In this document: positions 33,251 through 40,748 of the stretch, one piece after another | Layout of the letters: the number at the start of each line of letters is the position of its first letter | Numbering within the stretch: the first letter of the stretch is position 1 | Assembly (NCBI GenBank): GCA_014802265.1 | Contig: JAAVCP010000036.1 | Coordinates: 5,186-54,272, forward strand | Source of the DNA: Bacteroides sp. | GTDB taxonomy: Bacteria > Bacteroidota > Bacteroidia > Bacteroidales > Muribaculaceae | Reading direction: 5' to 3' | Length of the DNA: 49,087 bases | Position numbers and translations under genes: made by a program | Notes under the pieces: generated by a model | What the model saw: only the letters and a program-made list of their open reading frames with translations | Databases searched by the model: none | Told to the model about the DNA's origin: nothing

Positions 33251-34812
33251 TGAAGACAAAGGAAAACAAGATAAAACAAGCCGAACAGCGCACGGTCAAA
33301 AGAAGCGAAATTCAGTTTGCTTCCTACAATCCGCGTGTCATAAGCGAGGATGCACGAAAGAAGCTCAAGAAGAATATGCAGACTGTCGGATTGCTCGGTG
33401 GGGTTGTATGGAACATACGCACCGGCAATCTTGTATCTGGACATCAGAAAGTCAGCATCATGGATGCTGTCAATCGTTACAACCCTGAAACGGGCGATAA
33501 CGATTATGAATTTCGTGTAGAGGTCGTTGACTTTGACGAAAAGACGGAAAAGGAGCAGAATCTTTTCATGAATAATAAGGCGGTGCAGGGTACATACGAT
33601 GATGATATGCTGCGCTCCCTACTTTCGGAAATTGACTATACAAATGCGGGGTTTGAGGAAATGGACTTACAACTCCTCGGTCTTGGCGATTATGGCGATT
33701 TCGACGGTATGGATTTCGGCTTTGGTAATGATGACGAAGATGGCACAGAAACGGAATCATCATCTGAATCAGAACTATCAGCACCCGTTCAAACTGAAAA
33801 TAAGGACTGGTCAAAGGAATCGGTTGTCGGAGAGCGTCAAGACCTTGCAATCCACGATGAAATGACAAAGGAAAGCGGCGAGAATCACAAGTTAGACCGT
33901 TCTACCGATTTCTATTCCGACAACGAAGCGAATCAGATAGCCCGGCACAATGAGGTGCAGAAAATCAAAGACCGTATCGCAAGTCAGAACGATGTCAATA
34001 AGGATGGCGGTATGCTGTCCTATGTTGTCATCAGCTTCAAGACACCGAGCGAGAAAGTGCGGTTTATGGAAGAATACGGCTTCGACCCGATGGCGAAATA
34101 TGTCAATGGCGAGGAATTTCAACGCAAGTTGGAGTTCGGTGATGACGATGACGAAGAAACAATATCAACAATGGCAAAGATAGAAGAAATAATCCCTTTC
34201 ATACTTTACTTTGAGGCAGGTGGAGCAAAGAGTTGTTTCCGACCTTTCTATAACAGTATGGGTAAGGGCAGATATTATGACCCAGCATTCATTCCTTTGC
34301 ATAAGCAATTTGAAGAATGTAGCAAGACCGGATTCGCAAATGACCCCGACGATGCAGGAGGCGCAACTATGTGCGGTATCACCATAGCCACATACAAGGC
34401 TTATTGTCGGTCAAAAGGCTATCCCGTACCCACTGTCACAAGATTGCGCAATATATCTTATGAGCAGTGGCGCGATGTCCTCAAGACACTTTTCTGGGAT
34501 AAGTGGAATGCGGACGAAATCATCAGTCAGCCACTTGCGAACATCCTTGTTGACTGGGTATGGGCAAGTGGTGCAAACGGCATCAAGATACCGCAGCGCA
34601 TCCTCGGTGTGAAGCAGGACGGAATCGTAGGCCCCAAGACAATGGCAGCCTTGAACGCGAGCGACCCCAAAAGGCTTTTCGACGAAATCCACGATGCAAG
34701 AATCAAATTCGTGAATGACATCGTTGCAAGGAAGCCGAGCCAAAAGAAATTCATCAAAGGCTGGACACGACGCATCAATGACATCACATTCACCGGTCTG
34801 AAATACGATTGA
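33250..34812 (+). CDS. ParB-domain protein fused in frame to a GH108-type endolysin
   Basis: 520 residues in one frame without stop. Residues 1-307 are a ParB/sulfiredoxin-like protein (SEIQFASYNPRVISEDARKK; LVSGHQKVSIMDA) with an acidic tail DDDDEE. At residue 308 (ATG 34171) begins MAKIEEIIPFILYFEAGG, the start of a complete 213-residue lysozyme: EAGG with catalytic Glu, a 40-residue insertion, NDPDDAGGATMCGIT, then a peptidoglycan-binding-3-like end (QDGIVGPKTMAALNASDPKR). The lysozyme probably also uses its own start at 34171. The fusion joins a regulatory or DNA-associated protein to a lysis enzyme, which is odd. Loss of a stop codon is the simplest cause. Confidence 0.8.
   Translation: MKTKENKIKQAEQRTVKRSEIQFASYNPRVISEDARKKLKKNMQTVGLLGGVVWNIRTGNLVSGHQKVSIMDAVNRYNPETGDNDYEFRVEVVDFDEKTEKEQNLFMNNKAVQGTYDDDMLRSLLSEIDYTNAGFEEMDLQLLGLGDYGDFDGMDFGFGNDDEDGTETESSSESELSAPVQTENKDWSKESVVGERQDLAIHDEMTKESGENHKLDRSTDFYSDNEANQIARHNEVQKIKDRIASQNDVNKDGGMLSYVVISFKTPSEKVRFMEEYGFDPMAKYVNGEEFQRKLEFGDDDDEETISTMAKIEEIIPFILYFEAGGAKSCFRPFYNSMGKGRYYDPAFIPLHKQFEECSKTGFANDPDDAGGATMCGITIATYKAYCRSKGYPVPTVTRLRNISYEQWRDVLKTLFWDKWNADEIISQPLANILVDWVWASGANGIKIPQRILGVKQDGIVGPKTMAALNASDPKRLFDEIHDARIKFVNDIVARKPSQKKFIKGWTRRINDITFTGLKYD
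34171..34812 (+). CDS. Endolysin (GH108 muramidase) from internal start
   Basis: 213 residues if translation starts at ATG 34171 inside the longer frame. The protein would be a normal-length GH108 N-acetylmuramidase with a C-terminal PG-binding-3 region, which cuts peptidoglycan at lysis. The insertion between EAGG and NDPDDAGG (about 40 residues, PFYNSMGKGRYYDPAFIPLH and flanks) is not typical of the short GH108 enzymes. No holin is seen next to it. Confidence 0.6.
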   Translation: MAKIEEIIPFILYFEAGGAKSCFRPFYNSMGKGRYYDPAFIPLHKQFEECSKTGFANDPDDAGGATMCGITIATYKAYCRSKGYPVPTVTRLRNISYEQWRDVLKTLFWDKWNADEIISQPLANILVDWVWASGANGIKIPQRILGVKQDGIVGPKTMAALNASDPKRLFDEIHDARIKFVNDIVARKPSQKKFIKGWTRRINDITFTGLKYD

Positions 34813-34836
34813 CCCCTTAGTCATCAATCATAAATC

Positions 34837-34865
34837 GGTCAGTCGGATTCACACCCCGGCTGACC
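34837..34865 (+). terminator. Hairpin after the endolysin gene
   Basis: GGTCAGTCGG (34837-34846) with CCGGCTGACC (34856-34865), one G:T pair. No T run follows, so termination strength is uncertain. Confidence 0.55.
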
Positions 34866-34872
34866 ATAATCC

Positions 34873-34900
34873 TTAAAAACATCAGCTGAGTTAGAAGAAA
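34873..34900 (+). repeat. Leader repeat copy 2
   Basis: TTAAAAACATCAGCTGAGTT then AGAAGAAAA; second member of the leader family, 26 bases before the ATG of paralog 2. Confidence 0.6.
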
Positions 34901-34925
34901 ATCTTACAATGACATTGCATCCCAA

Positions 34926-35132
34926 ATGCGTAGGGTGTTCAGCGCGAGCGATGCAAGAAATTATCGCTTTGGCGATATGAGCATTATCAACGCAGCCAAT
35001 TCCGCAATTCGCGCAAGAGGATTCAATCCTGACTTGGGATTTGCGGACGAAAACTCCCGTGAACGTAACCGCAAGGTAGGTACTGGCAGATTTGCGGAGG
35101 CTCTTCGCACTGCATCCGGGGGGGGCAGATGA
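34926..35132 (+). CDS. Small paralog 2, ending at a G8 tract
   Basis: 68 residues, basic and Asn-rich (NAANSAIRARGFNPDLGF), ending TGRFAEALRTASGGGR followed by TGA. The three Gly come from the G8 run at 35118-35125. With seven G the protein would extend by about 19 residues. It shares its end and leader with the small genes at 32316 and 35258. No family name known to me; position between lysis and terminase genes suggests a late gene. Confidence 0.55.
   Translation: MRRVFSASDARNYRFGDMSIINAANSAIRARGFNPDLGFADENSRERNRKVGTGRFAEALRTASGGGR
35118..35125 (+). repeat. G8 homopolymer at the end of paralog 2
   Basis: Context ATCC-G8-CAGATGA. Length sets whether the protein ends GGGR or is extended. 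Confidence 0.78.
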
Positions 35133-35146
35133 GAATTTTCAGTTAT

Positions 35147-35180
35147 CATCAGGCCGTTGCTTGACGGTGGCGGCTTGATG
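35147..35180 (+). terminator. Hairpin between paralogs 2 and 3
   Basis: CATCAGGCCG (35147-35156) pairs with CGGCTTGATG (35171-35180) with one G:T pair. No T run. Confidence 0.5.
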
Positions 35181-35191
35181 AATCTCCAACC

Positions 35192-35220
35192 TTTAACACA
35201 TATAGCCGAGTTAAAAGAAG
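35192..35220 (+). repeat. Leader repeat copy 3
   Basis: TTTAACACATATAGCCGAGT then TAAAAGAAG; third member of the leader family, 38 bases before the ATG of paralog 3. Confidence 0.55.
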
Positions 35221-35257
35221 ACAAAGAACCAAATCAGCAGTAGAAATTGCTAATCAG

Positions 35258-35575
35258 ATGTTCCGCATTACAATGAACAGGAATATCACCCCAGAACGAC
35301 GCGACAACGCAATCAGTACGACCAATCGGTATATTAATAACATTCAAGCGACTCGTCAGTATGCACGAGATAGAGGTAATATTCCCGGTAATCCAAACAT
35401 AGAAAAGGCGGGAAACCGGCAATATGCTCGCTCTACCTACATGGGTCTGAAAAATGCACTTGGGGGGGCAAATAGAAAATCTGATTTCATTCAGATGTGC
35501 GTGTTAGAGAATCGGTCATCTCGCCGCATAGCGGAAATAGCAGGGTTCGACTCCCGCACACGCAACTTAGTATAA
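35258..35575 (+). CDS. Small paralog 3, extended past a G7 tract
   Basis: 105 residues as sequenced. Residues 1-70 are basic and Arg/Asn-rich, ending ARSTYMGLKNALGG like the other two paralogs. The G7 run at 35462-35468 then leads into 35 residues that overlap a tRNA-like sequence and look unlike the rest. With eight G the frame would end at once as GGGK followed by TAG, mirroring GGGR of paralog 2. So the short form is probably the normal product. Confidence 0.5.
   Translation: MFRITMNRNITPERRDNAISTTNRYINNIQATRQYARDRGNIPGNPNIEKAGNRQYARSTYMGLKNALGGANRKSDFIQMCVLENRSSRRIAEIAGFDSRTRNLV
35462..35468 (+). repeat. G7 homopolymer at the end of paralog 3
   Basis: Context CACTT-G7-CAAATAG. One more G would give the short GGGK end. 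Confidence 0.78.
35498..35565 (+). tRNA. tRNA-like sequence with a defective anticodon arm
   Basis: TGCGTGT (35498-35504) pairs perfectly with ACACGCA (35558-35564); a D arm GAGA/TCTC with GG in the loop and a T loop TTCGACT are present. The anticodon arm is only CCGC-ATA-GCGG, three bases in the loop, and the T stem needs a bulged A. About five to six bases appear deleted, so it cannot decode. It may be a tRNA remnant or a tRNA mimic in front of the terminase genes. Confidence 0.4.
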
Positions 35576-35599
35576 ATTCAAATTTTCATCATTACGACA

Positions 35600-36268
35600 A
35601 TGCCGAGGAAGCGAATTAGCAACGATGTGACACGCAAGAAAGTATCCATATCCGATATTAACCTTGAGGATACGGAATTGCTTTCTCGCATCGAGCAGTT
35701 GGCTTATGATGGATTCTATGACACCGAAATAGCCGATAAACTCAATATCAGTCGCTGGCAGTTTGATGAAGCAAAAAGGCGTAGTAAAAAAATTTCAAGC
35801 ACATTGGAGTCTGCCCGTGCGCGTGCGCGTGAACAGGGTGCAGATATGCCATCACCGGCTTTGTTTGCGGAAGTGTGGGCAGAATGTAAGGGGAAGCGCA
35901 CAATTCTTATGAAGAAATTCGGAATCGGCTGGACGAAATTGCAGTCATGGATTGCTCAAGAACCGAAATTCGCTGACATAATGGCTGAACGCGACCTTGA
36001 GTTTTTGGAACAACTTGATATTGCCGGCCGCATCCTTGCTTTGGGTGGTGTAAAAGGTAAGGATAATTTTGATGGGTGGAACCGATTCCCATCGGAATGG
36101 ATGTTGAGGTTCTATCTAAATACCACCGGCAAGAAATATGGCTATGGCGAGAATCCCATTGTAAAGGAAGAAGACAGCGGTATTCCAAAAGATATAGAGC
36201 AGGGTGTTGACATCGAGAGCTGGATAAAAAAGGAAGTAGAGTATAGGAATCAAGATAAGGAACAATGA
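35600..36268 (+). CDS. terS: Terminase small subunit
   Basis: 222 residues. Two helix-turn-helix-like segments (DTEIADKLNISRWQFDEAKR near 47 and RTILMKKFGIGWTKLQSWIA near 98) and a C-terminal acidic region match small terminase subunits, which bind the packaging site. It overlaps the large subunit by four bases. Confidence 0.75.
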   Translation: MPRKRISNDVTRKKVSISDINLEDTELLSRIEQLAYDGFYDTEIADKLNISRWQFDEAKRRSKKISSTLESARARAREQGADMPSPALFAEVWAECKGKRTILMKKFGIGWTKLQSWIAQEPKFADIMAERDLEFLEQLDIAGRILALGGVKGKDNFDGWNRFPSEWMLRFYLNTTGKKYGYGENPIVKEEDSGIPKDIEQGVDIESWIKKEVEYRNQDKEQ

Positions 36269-37563
36269 TAATCAACCACGAAGTATATTACCCCCTTTAT
36301 ACTGACAAGGAACATTTTATAATCCTTGTCACCGGTGGTCGTGGTTCTGGTAAATCATTCGGAATAGGCACATTCATCAAACGACTGTCTTTTGAATTGA
36401 AGCGCAGAGGCTATTCTCAATCAGATGCAGATAAGATTGTGCATAAGATTCTTTATACGCGATATACGATGACCAGTGCGAGTATATCAGTCATACCTGA
36501 GTTTCTTGAAAAAATTGAACTTGACGGCACGACAAATTACTTCCATACAACGAAGACGGACATCGTGAATAAGATGACCGGCAGCCGTATAATGTTCCGT
36601 GGTATCAAGACATCATCGGGTAATCAGACCGCCAAATTGAAGTCTATCCACGGAATCACGACATTTGTCTGTGATGAGGCCGAGGAATGGACATCTGACC
36701 GCGAGTTTGAAACAATCGCCTTTTCAATACGTCAGCCGGGTATTCAGAATCGGATTATCATCATCATGAATCCGACCGACAGCAACCATTTCATCTATCA
36801 GAAATACATCAAGGATACTCACAAACTGGTGTATTATGATGGTGTTCCGGTGCAGATTTCCACACATCCGCAGGTGCTTCATATCCATACGACCTATCTT
36901 GATAATATGGATAATCTTTCGGAGGAGTTCATCAAATCCGCAAAGGAAATGAAAGAGCGTAATCCGGAACGATACGCCCATATCTTCATGGGGCAATGGG
37001 CGGACGTAGCCGAGGGTGCAATATTCAAGAAGTGGGGCATCGTCAATGAATTTCCACCACAATGCAAGAATGTGGCGCGTGGTCTTGACTTTGGTTACAC
37101 CAATGATGTGAGTGCCTGTGTAAAGTGCGGAATCCTGAATAACGACCTCTATATCGACGAGCAATTCTACAAGACCGGAATGCTTTCATCCGAATTGATA
37201 AAAGCATTGAACGAAGACGAATCATTTGTCTATGCCGACAGTGCAGACCCACGATTGATTGATGAAATCGCTCTTGGTGGAATCCTGATATATCCTGTGG
37301 CAAAGCCGGCAGGAAGCATCATAGCCGGCATAGAGAAAATGAAGTCCTTTGACAACATCTATATTACAAAGCGGTCGCTGAATGTGCAGGAGGAGTTCCG
37401 TAACTACATCTGGGACAAAGATAAGGATGGTAATTTCATAAACCTGCCGATAGATGCCTTTAACCATAGCATCGATGCAGCCCGATACTACATTCTTGGT
37501 CGCATATTGGGTAAAATCATCAAACCAAAGAAAGTCAAGAAATCAGATTTAGGAATCTATTAA
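36265..37563 (+). CDS. terL: Terminase large subunit
   Basis: 432 residues. ATPase: Walker A VTGGRGSGKSFG near 20-31 and Walker B FVCDEAEEW near 134. Coupling motif IIIMNPTDS near 170. Nuclease: GLDFGYTNDVSA near 272 and DSADPRLIDEI near 325. The layout fits PBSX-like terminases that translocate and cut the DNA during head filling. The next gene is the portal, 12 bases on. Confidence 0.93.
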   Translation: MIINHEVYYPLYTDKEHFIILVTGGRGSGKSFGIGTFIKRLSFELKRRGYSQSDADKIVHKILYTRYTMTSASISVIPEFLEKIELDGTTNYFHTTKTDIVNKMTGSRIMFRGIKTSSGNQTAKLKSIHGITTFVCDEAEEWTSDREFETIAFSIRQPGIQNRIIIIMNPTDSNHFIYQKYIKDTHKLVYYDGVPVQISTHPQVLHIHTTYLDNMDNLSEEFIKSAKEMKERNPERYAHIFMGQWADVAEGAIFKKWGIVNEFPPQCKNVARGLDFGYTNDVSACVKCGILNNDLYIDEQFYKTGMLSSELIKALNEDESFVYADSADPRLIDEIALGGILIYPVAKPAGSIIAGIEKMKSFDNIYITKRSLNVQEEFRNYIWDKDKDGNFINLPIDAFNHSIDAARYYILGRILGKIIKPKKVKKSDLGIY

Positions 37564-37575
37564 CCATTACCGGAT

Positions 37576-39033
37576 ATGAATAACTATTTACAGCAGATAT
37601 TTACATACTTCCGCAACCTTACACTGAACACCGTCGGTGTGAACAGAAGCCTATATCAGCTTTTGCAGGATAAAGACATCAGCCGTGCGCTTGAGATGCT
37701 CCAGAACCGTGATGACGAAGTGGATGAAGCCATAAAGGAATACAATCCGCAGACACACGATGTGATGAAGCGGCCCAACAAATACCGGAAAGGAGATGAC
37801 CCTTATATCACGGAAAAACTCCCACGCACCCGTGCAAGATACATCAATGAGATTGAACTTTTCTTCCTTCTTGGCAATCCTATCCTGTGGAAGAAAGAAG
37901 ATGGCGATGATGACGCATTTAAGCTCTTCACCGACTTCTTGGACGAGCAATATTTCAACTCCCGTATCCGTAAGGCCAAACGTCTTGCTGGTGCGGAAAC
38001 GGAATCCGCCCTTATATGCCACATCTATCGTGATGACCGCACCGGTGAGCGCAAGGTGAAGATGAATGTCTTGGCACGTTCCACCGGATATAGACTGCGC
38101 CCCTTGTTTGACACCATAGGCAATATGACTGCCTGTGCATACGGATATGTTACCAATGAGGGCAATCGCTCAGTCCAGCATTGGGACTTTCAGACAGCCG
38201 ATATTCTTGCTTTCTGCAAGAAAGGAGGAATGGGATGGGAAGTGGAAATATATCCGAATCCCACTGGAAAAATCAATATGGTCTATTTTCAGCAGCCGAA
38301 AGCATGGGATGGTGCGGAACAGCGTATCAACCGTGAGGAGATGCTTGATAGTAAGACTGGTGATACCAACAACTATTTCTCCGACCCAATCGCAGCTGCC
38401 ACCGCTGATGTCATTCAGACGATGGTTGACCCTAACAAGCCGGGCAAGTTGATTCAGTTGACCGGTGAAAAGTCCAAGTTTGAATATATCAATCCTCCGA
38501 TGGCTTCCGAAACACGCGATGCCGAAAAGGAAGACCTACACAAGAGTATCCTCTTTGACACATTCACACCTGACTTCGACACCGAGGCCATGAAAGGATT
38601 CGGCACTCTTTCCGGTGTCGCTATCCGCAATGCCTTTATTCTGGGATTTATCAAGCGTGACAACCGCAAGGAGGTCTATGAAGAGCTTATCGGACGCTTC
38701 CGCAATATCGTAATCGGCATACTCGCATATCTCCATCCTGACAAACGGGCCGCTCTTGAGTCTCTCAAGATTAAATTTGAATTTGCGGAACCATTCGCAG
38801 ATGACAAACAGGCAAAATGGCAGTCTATCGCAAATCTGTATCAGGCAGGTCTTGTATCATTGGAAACTGCCGTCACTATGCTTTCACTTACCGATGCACC
38901 GGAACAGGAGATAGAACGCCTCTTGGCAGCGGCCGTCTTGAAAGAACAGCAGAACAAATCCGATTCTGACAATGAAGAAAAGAATCCGACTGAGCCGGTA
39001 GTCAACATTCCGAAGAATCCTATAACCGCATAG
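37576..39033 (+). CDS. Portal protein
   Basis: 485 residues. RARYINEIELFFLLGNPILW near 90 and the downstream beta-rich middle with YFQQPKAWDGAEQRINREEM, plus a long C-terminal helical region (TLSGVAIRNAFILGFIKRDN), fit SPP1-like portal proteins. It forms the DNA channel of the head. Ends in an acidic-proline tail. A strong terminator follows, and no head protein gene comes after it, which is unusual. Confidence 0.85.
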   Translation: MNNYLQQIFTYFRNLTLNTVGVNRSLYQLLQDKDISRALEMLQNRDDEVDEAIKEYNPQTHDVMKRPNKYRKGDDPYITEKLPRTRARYINEIELFFLLGNPILWKKEDGDDDAFKLFTDFLDEQYFNSRIRKAKRLAGAETESALICHIYRDDRTGERKVKMNVLARSTGYRLRPLFDTIGNMTACAYGYVTNEGNRSVQHWDFQTADILAFCKKGGMGWEVEIYPNPTGKINMVYFQQPKAWDGAEQRINREEMLDSKTGDTNNYFSDPIAAATADVIQTMVDPNKPGKLIQLTGEKSKFEYINPPMASETRDAEKEDLHKSILFDTFTPDFDTEAMKGFGTLSGVAIRNAFILGFIKRDNRKEVYEELIGRFRNIVIGILAYLHPDKRAALESLKIKFEFAEPFADDKQAKWQSIANLYQAGLVSLETAVTMLSLTDAPEQEIERLLAAAVLKEQQNKSDSDNEEKNPTEPVVNIPKNPITA

Positions 39034-39057
39034 CCTATTCTGAGTTCATATCTGGAT

Positions 39058-39094
39058 GCGCCACGCCTGTGAAATATGGGTGTGGCGCGTTTTT
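39058..39094 (+). terminator. Strong intrinsic terminator after the portal gene
   Basis: GCGCCACGCC (39058-39067) pairs with GGTGTGGCGC (39079-39088), one G:T, followed by GTTTTTC. It ends the terminase-portal transcript. Confidence 0.88.
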
Positions 39095-39185
39095 CTTCTA
39101 TTATCAGAATATCAGCGAATTAAACTATACAGTTAAATTAACAAATGTTAAAAATAACTATATGGTTAAATTTATGGTCTAAAAA

Positions 39186-39217
39186 TTTGCACAATTAAAG
39201 TAAATGTTATAACTTTG
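39186..39217 (+). promoter_or_regulatory. Bacteroidetes-type promoter
   Basis: TTTG at 39186-39189 and TAACTTTG at 39210-39217, 20 bases apart. Leader contains TCGTAATCAATAACACAA as in switch 1. Confidence 0.78.
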
Positions 39218-39258
39218 CATCGTAATCAATAACACAACCCAATAAAACAATATAAGAT

Positions 39259-39462
39259 ATGAAGACAACGAATAACCCCTACAAGATTGAGATAGTCACT
39301 GACTGTGGTATGACATACTATCAGGTAGTGCGCAAGAGCGACGAAGCCATTCTTTATGCCAACAGCATGATAGACTGCATAGCAAGATTCATCCTTGATG
39401 AAGGTATTGATATGCTTGGCTTTGATTCAGTGCCTGAGTTCGCAAATAATCACGTTTTTTAA
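39259..39462 (+). CDS. Small hypothetical protein
   Basis: 67 residues, first gene behind the promoter (MKTTNNPYKIEIVTDCGMTY). Beta-rich start, helical middle. Not recognised. Confidence 0.58.
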   Translation: MKTTNNPYKIEIVTDCGMTYYQVVRKSDEAILYANSMIDCIARFILDEGIDMLGFDSVPEFANNHVF

Positions 39463-39481
39463 CTACATAATCATCCCTGCC

Positions 39482-40159
39482 ATGACACCAAAAGAAAAGA
39501 TATACGCCAAAATCATAGATGTGAAGAATGAGGGACGAATTATTCTTGGATTGAAACCAATCGACAAAGAACGTGACCTTGCAATGGGATTCGCCCGAAA
39601 CCACACAATTAAGGAACTTGAGGAGGACTTGGCTCTCGCACAGGAGAGCCTCGCGGCCACAAAGAAGAAAGCCGCTATCGAAGCCTACTTCAAGTCGCCG
39701 GATGGTATCGCACTGAAACGCCGGCTTGAAAAGAAAATTGACGATGCTCGCGGAATGTTGCTGAAAGCGCAGTCAGACATGGCTATCGACCTACGCGATT
39801 TCACGATGAAGCATCTTGGCTATCGGTGGATAATCAGAAATTTCAATGACACCTGCCTAAGCCTTGAGTTCAATGACAAGGACGGAAAGCCCAAATTCGG
39901 TATGTCCATCAATGTTTACTACGGCACTGAACTGGGCGACCCGGATGAGTTTTCAATGAACTATTCAAGTGGCTGCTTTGATATGAAGACCATAAGTGAA
40001 CGCCATGAATATCTATCCGGTCTTTGCACCCTTACGAAACAAGATGTAGCCGCTGAATTTAAGAAGATGCTCAAGGCATATTCAAGATTCTGCAACGAAT
40101 ACCATACGGAGATTGACAATCTAAGAAACCAACTTCAAAACCCACCTATCAATGGATAA
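39482..40159 (+). CDS. Hypothetical protein with coiled-coil segment
   Basis: 225 residues from the ATG at 39482; the ATG at 39395 lies inside the previous gene and is not used. Residues about 40-95 are a charged coiled coil (TIKELEEDLALAQESLAATK), then an alpha/beta domain (LSLEFNDKDGKPKFGMSINV). Not recognised. Confidence 0.6.
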   Translation: MTPKEKIYAKIIDVKNEGRIILGLKPIDKERDLAMGFARNHTIKELEEDLALAQESLAATKKKAAIEAYFKSPDGIALKRRLEKKIDDARGMLLKAQSDMAIDLRDFTMKHLGYRWIIRNFNDTCLSLEFNDKDGKPKFGMSINVYYGTELGDPDEFSMNYSSGCFDMKTISERHEYLSGLCTLTKQDVAAEFKKMLKAYSRFCNEYHTEIDNLRNQLQNPPING

Positions 40160-40406
40160 GAAAACCAACAAGACAGAGCCCCTGACGTGCTACTTTCATT
40201 TCATGTTCAACGCTTGGAACGAATCCCAAGCAAAGAAAGTCTTCGCCAACGCTTCATGCGGATGGCAGTACCTATGGCAAAAGTGGTGTCGCTTCTGCGA
40301 TGAGTACGGACTCAATGGCGCAATCACCCTGTATTACGTCGAGGGACTTGACAAGAATCTGCGAAAGGCATTGGCTGATGCCGCAAACGAATACTACAAT
40401 GGCTAA
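40152..40406 (+). CDS. Small hypothetical protein
   Basis: 84 residues, aromatic-rich (CGWQYLWQKWCRFCDEYGLN). Overlaps the previous stop by eight bases. Not recognised. Confidence 0.58.
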   Translation: MDKKTNKTEPLTCYFHFMFNAWNESQAKKVFANASCGWQYLWQKWCRFCDEYGLNGAITLYYVEGLDKNLRKALADAANEYYNG

Positions 40407-40418
40407 CATTTTCTGACA

Positions 40419-40748
40419 ATGTTTGACGAAAGAAAACCTATCACAACGCTTGCAGGGGTGAAAGCCTTTGCAAGCTATCTTTTTTTTGACCTTGAGACAG
40501 TGTTTCACCCAGATGATGATTTCGCGGAATATGTGAGATGCTCCGATTGCCACGCATCCTTTTCGCCTATCAAGGCTGAAAGACTGAATCAAAGGATGTC
40601 GGAATGTCATCATGTATGCCGGTCTGCCGGTGTCGATGTATGCGAGCAAATGGACATCGCGGTTGACTATTTTGGGATGATGGCAGCCGGGATAAGTCCT
40701 GATGAAGCGAGAAAAGCCCTATATTTCGATTTTAACGGCACTCAATAA
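40419..40748 (+). CDS. Hypothetical protein with a T8 tract that does not break it
   Basis: 109 residues. FASYLFFDLETVFHPDDDF is encoded across a T8 run (40490-40497) that leaves the frame open, a useful contrast to the G/C runs. It has a CSDCHAS pair that could bind metal. Not recognised. Confidence 0.58.
   Translation: MFDERKPITTLAGVKAFASYLFFDLETVFHPDDDFAEYVRCSDCHASFSPIKAERLNQRMSECHHVCRSAGVDVCEQMDIAVDYFGMMAAGISPDEARKALYFDFNGTQ

Noticed and set aside
8429..35468. Programmed ribosomal frameshifting as the sole explanation for the G/C tracts
   Set aside because: G7 and C8 tracts can promote -1 slippage, which would fix three of the cases, but two methyltransferase breaks need +1, so one mechanism does not cover all. 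It stays possible for single sites.
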